A DNA stretch of 64,000 nt from Streptomyces sp. LUP47B (GTDB lineage Bacteria > Actinomycetota > Actinomycetes > Streptomycetales > Streptomycetaceae). The notes beneath the pieces were generated by a model, which was not told the origin of the DNA, made no database searches, and was given only the letters and a program-made list of their open reading frames with translations. The translations under genes were made by a program, and so were the position numbers. This document shows, piece by piece, positions 58,854-64,000 of this stretch. Each line of letters begins with the position of its first letter. Positions within the stretch are counted from its first letter, which is position 1. The DNA is taken from assembly GCF_001746295.1 (NCBI RefSeq), contig NZ_MJAH01000003.1, positions 389,922-453,921 of the forward strand, given 5' to 3'.

Positions 58854-59239
58854 GCCACTGGATGGACGACCTGGAGTCGGGGGACGCTGAAGAGCTGTCG
58901 GTCAGGCCCTACACGATCACCCAGGGCCGGACGGCACCCGCGCGCGACGACCTCACTCTGATCACCCTCGTGACGACCGTCGAACCGGCCCCCGGCCGGT
59001 CCGGACTGCGGGGCCTGCAACCCGAGCACCGCTCGATCCTCCAGCAGTGCCGGGCCCCCGCCGCGGTGGCGGAGATCGCCGCGGAACTGAACCTGCCCGT
59101 GGCGGTCACGAAAATCCTGATCGACGACCTGGTCGCGCTGGGCAGGGCGACAACCCGTCCGCCGATCGCTGTAGCAGTAGGAAACACAATGGACATGACA
59201 CTTCTTCGGGCGGTGAGGGATGGCCTTCGCAGACTCTGA
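58850..59239 (+). CDS. cvnC: Conservon DUF742 protein CvnC
   Basis: The 129-residue DUF742 protein has the typical N-terminal VRPYTITQGRTAP motif, the middle LQPEHRSILQQCRAPAAVAEIAAELNLPVAVTKILIDDLVALG (a winged-helix-like segment), and the end MDMTLLRAVRDGLRRL. This is the usual CvnC pattern. The GTG start overlaps the cvnB stop. The molecular role is unknown, but the protein is always part of the CvnA-D membrane complex. Confidence 0.92.
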   Translation: MSHWMDDLESGDAEELSVRPYTITQGRTAPARDDLTLITLVTTVEPAPGRSGLRGLQPEHRSILQQCRAPAAVAEIAAELNLPVAVTKILIDDLVALGRATTRPPIAVAVGNTMDMTLLRAVRDGLRRL

Positions 59240-59816
59240 CCCCGCGGGCCGGGCCTACGACGGCTCGGCACCCGCGGCGGTCAAGATCCTTGTGGCCGGT
59301 GGCTTCGGTGTGGGCAAGACGACCCTGGTCGGGGCGGTGAGCGAGGTGGCGCCGCTGCGCACCGAGGAGTACCTGACCGTGGCGAGCGTGGGCGTCGACG
59401 ACGTCGAGGGCGTCGAGCGCAAGGCCACCACCACGGTGGCCATGGACTTCGGCCGCATCATGGTCAACCCCCGACTGGTGGTCTACCTCTTCGGGACGCC
59501 CGGCCAGGAGCGCTTCTGGTTCATGTGGAACGACCTCGTGCACGGCGCGCTCGGTGCGGTGGTCATCGCCGACACCCGCCGGCTGGAGTCCAGTTTCGCG
59601 TCCATCGACTTCTTCGAGAGCCGTGGCATCCCCTTCGTGATCGGCGTCAACTGCTTCCACGGGCACCAGGAACGCAGCGAGCGGGAGATCCGCGAAGCGC
59701 TCGACCTCGATCCGGAAGTCCCCTTGGTGATGGGGGACATGCGACAGCGGGCGGTCGGCCGCGACCTGCTGCTCGCGCTGGCCGAACATCTTATTGCCGC
59801 GAACTCGGTAACCTAG
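59220..59816 (+). CDS. cvnD: Conservon Ras-like GTPase CvnD
   Basis: The 198-residue small GTPase has the P-loop GGFGVGKTT at 27-35, switch region TVASVGVDDVEG, and G3 LFGTPGQERFWFMW. The NKxD motif is atypical (GVNCFHG), as in other CvnD proteins. It overlaps cvnC by 20 bp. Conservons act as G-protein-like signalling modules in Streptomyces development and metabolism. This one sits between two catabolic operons and just before a FadR-type gene. Confidence 0.92.
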   Translation: MAFADSDPAGRAYDGSAPAAVKILVAGGFGVGKTTLVGAVSEVAPLRTEEYLTVASVGVDDVEGVERKATTTVAMDFGRIMVNPRLVVYLFGTPGQERFWFMWNDLVHGALGAVVIADTRRLESSFASIDFFESRGIPFVIGVNCFHGHQERSEREIREALDLDPEVPLVMGDMRQRAVGRDLLLALAEHLIAANSVT

Positions 59817-59819
59817 TTC

Positions 59820-59828
59820 AATCAGTTA
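59820..59828 (-). promoter_or_regulatory. TAACTGATT motif upstream of the GntR gene
   Basis: AATCAGTTA on the plus strand, identical to the site at 35430-35438, lies 77 bp before the GntR start in a short AT-rich gap after cvnD. It suggests that the GntR protein may bind its own promoter and the others with this motif. Confidence 0.45.
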
Positions 59829-59904
59829 TCTAGTAGAGTTGGCCGTCTACCCGGTGCTCGGGCTGTGTCCCGCACCTGTGGGTCGGACGGAGGTGGGCCC
59901 GGTG

Positions 59905-60693
59905 ATGAGTGCGTCGGGACGGCAGGGCGGTGGCGGTGGGGGCGTGAACGGCGTCAAGGTCCGCGTCCCCAAGATGGCCGAGCTGGTGGCGGCACAGCTG
60001 CGCCGCAAGATCGTGCGCGGGGAGCTGGCCGAGGGCGAGGCGCTGCCGGCCGAGTCGGCGCTCATGGCGGAGTTCGCCGTCTCCCGGCCGACGCTGCGTG
60101 AGGCGTTCCGGGTGCTGGAGTCGGAGTCGCTCATCAGCGTGCGCCGGGGCGCCCGGGGCGGGGCACGGGTGCAGACCCCGGAAGGCACCGTCGCGGCCCG
60201 GTACGCCGGCGTGGTCCTCGAATACCGGGGCACCACCCTCAAGGACGTCTACGACGCCCGTACGGTGATCGAGGCGCCGTGCGCCGGGCTGCTGGCCGAG
60301 GGGCGCACGGACGAGGACCTGGTGCGGCTGCGGGCCGCCGTCGCCGAGGCCGAGGCACTCATGGACGACCCGTCGGCCTTCATCCGCGCCCACATGGAGT
60401 TCCACGCCCTGGTCGTCGAACTGGCGGGCAACGAGACGCTGAGCGTCCTCAACGGCATGGTCCGGCACATCATCGACCAGGCGAACTGGTCCCACGTCGA
60501 CCTGGACGCCGGCAGCCCCGAGAACGTACGGGCCAACCGCCGGGGCTTCCGCGCCCACGGCGCGCTCGTCGAACTGGTCGCCGCGCGCCGGACCGAGGCC
60601 GCGGAGGAACTGTGGCGTCTCCACCTCCAGGAGGCCGAGGACTACCTGCTGCAGAACAGGTCCATGACCACCGTCCTGGACCTGCTCGGCTGA
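59905..60693 (+). CDS. FadR-type GntR-family transcriptional regulator
   Basis: The 262-residue protein has the GntR winged helix (KMAELVAAQLRRKIVRGELAEGEALPAESALMAEFAVSRPTLREAFRVLESE, about 18-72). An all-helical FCD domain follows with its metal-ligand pattern: an Asp/Arg segment DVYDARTVIEAPCAG, His in RAHMEFHALVVELAGN, and His in RRGFRAHGALVELVAAR. FadR-type GntR proteins often sense acyl-CoAs or organic acids. ATG 59905 was chosen; GTG 59902 has slightly better spacing to GGAGG. It is the best candidate regulator for the cluster-wide TAACTnATT motif. Confidence 0.87.
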   Translation: MSASGRQGGGGGGVNGVKVRVPKMAELVAAQLRRKIVRGELAEGEALPAESALMAEFAVSRPTLREAFRVLESESLISVRRGARGGARVQTPEGTVAARYAGVVLEYRGTTLKDVYDARTVIEAPCAGLLAEGRTDEDLVRLRAAVAEAEALMDDPSAFIRAHMEFHALVVELAGNETLSVLNGMVRHIIDQANWSHVDLDAGSPENVRANRRGFRAHGALVELVAARRTEAAEELWRLHLQEAEDYLLQNRSMTTVLDLLG

Positions 60694-60700
60694 CGCGACG

Positions 60701-61723
60701 TCACGTGCTGTGGAGCTCCTCGACGATGGGCTCCCACACCTCGGCGTCGATCTCGTACGCCGTGTAGAAGGACACCCTGTCGACCAGCGCCCCGTACCGG
60801 CGCCGGATCTCGCTCGCGACCCGCTCCGGTTCCGCCACGACCGCGAAGGTGTGCAGCACCTCGTCGTCGACGAGGCGGCTCATCGCCTCCCACTTGTCCT
60901 CGCGCCGGGACGTCGACAAGGTGTGGAGCTCGTCGCCGAGTTCACCCCACCCGTGCAGCTCCAGCACCCCGCGGTAGGCGGGTGTGCTGCCGTAGAACGC
61001 GATCTGGGCGCGGGTGCCGTCGATCGCGCGGGTCATCTCCTCCTCCGTGCGGCCGGTCGCGGTCAGCAGCAGATGGGAGACGGCGAAGTCGGCCCGCGTA
61101 CGGCCGGACGCGGCGAGCCCCGCCTCCACGGTCGGCAGGGTCACCTCCCGCATGTACCGCTCGGTGGTGAAGCCGTGCGCGAGGAGCCCGTCGGCGACCT
61201 CGCCCGCCACCCGGGTCATCGCCTGGCCGACCGCGGCGACGAACACCTTGGGCGCGCCGCCGGGAGCGGGCGGGGGAGAGAAGAAGGGCGACATCAGGGT
61301 GTGCGAGTAGAAGTCGCCGCGGAAGTCGAGCTTCTCGCCCTCGTTCCAGCAGGCCCAGATCGCGTGCAGCGCGCTCACGTACTCCCGCATGCGGGCCGCG
61401 GGCCGGCTCCACGGCATGTCGAAGCGTCGCTCGATGTGCGGCTTGATCTGGCTGCCGAGACCGAGCGAGAACCGTCCGCCCGCGTAGGTCTGCAGGTCGT
61501 GCGCGGTGTACGCGAGCTGCATGGGGGAGCGGGCGAAGGCGACCGCGATGGCCGTGCCGACCTCGAGGCGGTCGGTGTGCTCGGCCGCCAGCATCAGCGG
61601 CAGGAAGGGGTCGTGCTTGGACTCCGACGCCCACAGGCCGTCGTAGCCGGCCTTCTCGTGGTGCCGGGCCTCCTCCACGACCTCCGTGGTGCTCCACACA
61701 TTGAGCTTGCCGTCGACCTTCAT
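60701..61723 (-). CDS. Luciferase-like (LLM class) F420/FMN-dependent oxidoreductase
   Basis: The 340-residue barrel protein of the luciferase superfamily has MKVDGKLNVWSTTEVVEEARHHEKAGYDGLWASESKHDPFLPLMLAAEHTDRLEVGTAIAVAFARSP at the start, then RFSLGLGSQIKPHIERRF and VFVAAVGQAMTRVAGEVADGLLAHGF. This resembles the F420-dependent TIGR03617-like group. The ATG overlaps the stop of the dehydrogenase gene (ATGA). It is the second LLM enzyme of the cluster. It runs tail to tail with the GntR gene, with only 7 bp between the stops. Confidence 0.85.
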   Translation of the reverse strand: MKVDGKLNVWSTTEVVEEARHHEKAGYDGLWASESKHDPFLPLMLAAEHTDRLEVGTAIAVAFARSPMQLAYTAHDLQTYAGGRFSLGLGSQIKPHIERRFDMPWSRPAARMREYVSALHAIWACWNEGEKLDFRGDFYSHTLMSPFFSPPPAPGGAPKVFVAAVGQAMTRVAGEVADGLLAHGFTTERYMREVTLPTVEAGLAASGRTRADFAVSHLLLTATGRTEEEMTRAIDGTRAQIAFYGSTPAYRGVLELHGWGELGDELHTLSTSRREDKWEAMSRLVDDEVLHTFAVVAEPERVASEIRRRYGALVDRVSFYTAYEIDAEVWEPIVEELHST

Positions 61724-62877
61724 GCCGCTCCCTTGTCCTTTTCCGTGCCGATATCCATGCCGATGCGCCGTGCGAGCAGCTCCCGGTGGTACGCCGGATC
61801 CCCGAACAGCAGCTGTGACGTCTTGGCCCGCTTCAGATAGAGGTGGGCCGGGTGCTCCCAGGTGAAGCCGATGCCGCCGTGCACCTGGATGTTCTCCTGC
61901 GCGGCCTGTACACACGCGTCGGAACAGAACGCCTTCGCCAGACTCGCCACGGCGGGCAGCTCCGGGTCCGCGCTCTCGGAGTTCTCCGACGCGAGCAGCG
62001 CGTAGTGGGCGGCGGCGCGCGCCGACTCCACCTCCAGGAGGACATCGGCGAGCAGATGCTTGACGGCCTGGAAGGAGCCGATGGGCCGTCCGAACTGGTG
62101 GCGCACCTTGGCGTACTCCACCGCCATGTCGAGCGCGCGGGAGGCCACCCCGACCTGCTCGGCGGCCAGCGCCACCGCGGCCCGGTCGAGCACCTGCGCC
62201 ACCAGGTCCCAGCCGTCGCCGTGCGTACGCAGCCGGGTCGCCGGTACGTCCTGGTAGTCGAGGCGGGCCTGGCGGCGGGTCGGGTCCATCGTGGGCAGCG
62301 GTGTACGGGTCAGGCCGGTCGCGTCGCCGTCCACCCAGAAGATCCCTATGCCGTCAACGGTCCGGGCGACGGTGAGGACGACATCGGCGGTGGCGCCGTC
62401 GAGGACGAACGTCTTGTGCCCGCTCAGCAGCCAACTCCCGTTGCTCTCCCGGGCGGTGAGCCCGACCCCCGCCGCGTCCCAGCGGGCCGAGTCCTCGGTC
62501 AGGGCCAGGGTCCCGACGAGTTCACCGGAGGCCAGGCCCGGCAACAGGCGCTTGCGGGCGTCCTCGTCGGCGCAGCGCAGCAGGGTAGTCGTCGCCAGCA
62601 CGGCCGAGGACAGGAACGGCGCGCACAGCAGCGCACGGCCCATCTCCTCCATCACCACGCCCACCTCGACCGGCCCGCACCCGGCACCGCCGTACTCCTC
62701 GGGGACCGCCAGGCCCTGCAGTCCGAGCTCCGTCCCCATCCGGCGCCACAGCGCCCGGTCGAAGCCCTCGGGCGTCTCCATCAGGCGCCGCGTCTCGGTC
62801 TCGGGCGAGGTGCGGGCCAGGAACGCCCGTACGGTGCGCCCCAGTTCCTCCTGCTCCTCGCTGAACGCGAAGTCCAT
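61720..62877 (-). CDS. Acyl-CoA dehydrogenase (beta-type)
   Basis: The 385-residue ACAD closely resembles the beta-type protein at 43269-44384: VPEEYGGAGCGPVEVGVVMEEMGRALLCAPFLSSAVLA, VRHQFGRPIGSFQAVKHLLADV, and the terminal QVHGGIGFTWEHPAHLYLKRAKTSQLLFGDPAYH. No alpha-type partner is adjacent here, so it may pair with a dehydrogenase encoded elsewhere in the cluster or act alone. It lies 3 bp after the crotonase-family gene and overlaps the LLM gene. Confidence 0.88.
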   Translation of the reverse strand: MDFAFSEEQEELGRTVRAFLARTSPETETRRLMETPEGFDRALWRRMGTELGLQGLAVPEEYGGAGCGPVEVGVVMEEMGRALLCAPFLSSAVLATTTLLRCADEDARKRLLPGLASGELVGTLALTEDSARWDAAGVGLTARESNGSWLLSGHKTFVLDGATADVVLTVARTVDGIGIFWVDGDATGLTRTPLPTMDPTRRQARLDYQDVPATRLRTHGDGWDLVAQVLDRAAVALAAEQVGVASRALDMAVEYAKVRHQFGRPIGSFQAVKHLLADVLLEVESARAAAHYALLASENSESADPELPAVASLAKAFCSDACVQAAQENIQVHGGIGFTWEHPAHLYLKRAKTSQLLFGDPAYHRELLARRIGMDIGTEKDKGAA

Positions 62878-62880
62878 CCC

Positions 62881-63678
62881 TCAGCCCTCCCCGGCGGTCC
62901 GGCGACGGGCGCGGGACGTGATGATCTTCTCGACGACGGCGATGTGGTCCGGCGAGTGCATGGTCTCCTGCTCGGCGAGCAGGGCGGGTTCCAGCACGGT
63001 GGCGAGCGCCTGCTCCAGATGCAGGTTGACCGCGCGCTTGGTCTCGCGCAGCGCCTGTGCGGGCAGGGCGGCCAGTCGCCCGGCGAGGTCCATGGCCTCG
63101 TCCAGGAGCTTGTCCTTGGGTACGGCGCGGTTGGCGATGCCCAGCCGGACCGCCTCCTCGGCGCTCACTCGGTCGCCGAGGAACAGCAGTTCCTTCGCGC
63201 GGGTCAGGCCGACGAGCAGCGGGAGGACGAGTGCGCCGCCGTCGCCGGCGACGAGTCCTACCTGGACGTGGGGGTCCGCGATATAGGCGTCGTCGGCCAT
63301 CAGGACCAGGTCGCTCAGCAGCGCCAGGCTGCATCCGAGCCCCACCGCGGGCCCGTTGACAGCTGCGATCACCGGCAGCGGGCAGCGGACCATGCCGGTG
63401 ATGATCCGCCGGGCCTCGTCGACGTTCCGCTCCCGGAAGGCGCGGTCGCGCTGGACCCGGGTCATGATGTCGAAGTTGCCCCCGGCGCTGAACGCCCGGC
63501 CGCGCCCGGTGAGCACGACCACCCGGGCCTCCGGGTCGTCGGCGAGCGAGTCCCACAGCGACGCGAGACCCGCGTGCAGCTCCTCGCTCATCGCGTTGAG
63601 CTGGTCGGGCCGGTTCAGCTCGATCAGCCGGACCGGCCCGACGGCCGTCACCAAGAGGTCCGTCATCTCCACCGCCAT
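62881..63678 (-). CDS. Crotonase-family protein lacking the standard catalytic glutamates
   Basis: The 265-residue enoyl-CoA hydratase/isomerase-fold protein has oxyanion-hole segments GRGRAFSAGGNFDIM and NGPAVGLGCSLALLSDLVLMA. The first catalytic Glu is absent (GLGCSLA instead of GGxELA), and the second position reads ADPHVQVGLVAGDGG instead of PEIxLG. Water addition by the classical mechanism is unlikely. Dehalogenase-, isomerase- or C-C lyase-type chemistry is possible in this superfamily. The start (ATG 63678) lacks a clear ribosome-binding site; ATG 63666 is an alternative. Confidence 0.82.
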   Translation of the reverse strand: MAVEMTDLLVTAVGPVRLIELNRPDQLNAMSEELHAGLASLWDSLADDPEARVVVLTGRGRAFSAGGNFDIMTRVQRDRAFRERNVDEARRIITGMVRCPLPVIAAVNGPAVGLGCSLALLSDLVLMADDAYIADPHVQVGLVAGDGGALVLPLLVGLTRAKELLFLGDRVSAEEAVRLGIANRAVPKDKLLDEAMDLAGRLAALPAQALRETKRAVNLHLEQALATVLEPALLAEQETMHSPDHIAVVEKIITSRARRRTAGEG

Positions 63679-63715
63679 CAGTCATCATCGAACGAGTCAG
63701 TAGAGTTGAATGCTA

Positions 63716-63724
63716 TAACTAATT
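63716..63724 (+). promoter_or_regulatory. TAACTAATT motif in the divergent crotonase promoter
   Basis: TAACTAATT lies 38 bp upstream of the minus-strand crotonase start and 43 bp before the plus-strand crotonase start, in an AT-rich gap. It is the best match to the motif shared by the cluster's promoters. Confidence 0.5.
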
Positions 63725-63766
63725 AAGCTTTCTGGAAACGGCTCGCCGGAGTGACGGAGGACGCGT

Positions 63767-64000
63767 ATGCCGCAGCAGGAGTACGAGACCGTGCGGGCCG
63801 AGGTGACGGACCGGATCCTCACCGTCACGCTGAACAGGCCCGAGAAACTCAACGCGTTCAACCCCCGGATGATGGCCGACCTTCTCGACGTCCTGGACGC
63901 GGCCGACGCCGACGACGAGATCCGGGTGATCGTGGTGACCGGTGCAGGCCGCGGCTTCTGCGCGGGCGCCGACGTCAGCTCCGGCGGCTCCTCGTTCGAC
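63767..64000 (+). CDS. Enoyl-CoA hydratase/isomerase family protein (3' truncated by window edge)
   Basis: The first 78 codons of a crotonase-fold protein run to the right edge without a stop. GGAGG lies six bases before the ATG. The visible part shows VTLNRPEKLNAFNPRMMADLLDVLDAADADDEIRVIVVTGAGRGFCAGADVSSGG, containing the first oxyanion-hole segment. The catalytic residues lie beyond the window. It is divergent from the crotonase gene at 62881 and likely belongs to the same catabolic cluster. Confidence 0.85.
   Translation, partial: MPQQEYETVRAEVTDRILTVTLNRPEKLNAFNPRMMADLLDVLDAADADDEIRVIVVTGAGRGFCAGADVSSGGSSFD

Noticed and set aside
60694..60700. Terminator between the GntR and LLM genes
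   Set aside because: Only 7 bp separate the two stop codons, and no hairpin could be placed there.

Overview
The window is high-GC actinobacterial DNA, most likely a Streptomyces chromosome. The indications are strong third-position GC bias, frequent GTG starts, ATGA/GTGA gene overlaps, a mycothiol-type maleylpyruvate isomerase, F420/luciferase-type oxidoreductases, a conservon (CvnA-D) and many MarR/TetR/IclR/GntR regulators. I saw no rRNA or tRNA genes, CRISPR array or complete insertion sequence.

Layout. 0-10 kb: the 3' end of a membrane protein with carboxypeptidase-regulatory-like repeats, a double-module Lrp regulator, two tandemly duplicated MarR genes, an SDR, a pyruvate-dehydrogenase-E1-like protein that has lost its thiamine-diphosphate domain, an aldehyde dehydrogenase, a gamma-resorcylate-decarboxylase-like amidohydrolase with an added Tat leader, and a quinone-oxidoreductase-type MDR. 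One palindromic operator (TCAAACGTTTGA type) links the MarR/SDR promoter to the aldehyde dehydrogenase promoter.

10-19 kb: a salicylate-to-gentisate-to-central-metabolism operon. An IclR regulator is divergent from gentisate dioxygenase, fumarylpyruvate hydrolase, maleylpyruvate isomerase, salicylyl-CoA 5-hydroxylase, an ADP-forming acyl-CoA synthetase and a DHB-AMP-ligase-like salicylyl-CoA ligase. This matches the CoA-dependent sdg route described for Streptomyces sp. WA46. The hydroxylase carries both ends of a lost Old Yellow Enzyme domain.

19-28.6 kb: mixed accessory genes. They are an ABM monooxygenase, an alpha/beta hydrolase divergent from a TetR gene with three operators, a Tat-exported amidohydrolase, a two-component system, an IS5-type transposase relic, a CGNR regulator, a small coupled ORF with a metallo-beta-lactamase-fold hydrolase, and a zinc-type dehydrogenase. 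Two copies of a 63-bp element occur here.

28.6-64 kb: a large acyl-CoA catabolic supercluster. It holds seven acyl-CoA dehydrogenases, ETF alpha/beta, a PaaK-type ligase and an AMP ligase, two lipid-transfer-protein-type thiolases each with its own DUF35/OB-fold partner, three SDRs, a CaiB-type CoA transferase, three enoyl-CoA hydratase-family proteins, a thioesterase, two luciferase-like oxidoreductases, an amidohydrolase, an aldehyde dehydrogenase, and a GNAT-acyl-CoA-synthetase fusion with a gutted ATP-grasp domain. A conservon and a FadR-type GntR gene are embedded in it. Most of its promoters are AT-rich islands sharing TAACTnATT and GCTAA-type motifs, so they look like one regulon. The gene content resembles steroid or terpenoid side-chain removal (heteromeric acyl-CoA dehydrogenases plus Ltp-DUF35 aldolases), but the substrate cannot be read from the sequence. 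A roughly 450-bp array of degenerate hairpin repeats follows the first dehydrogenase gene.
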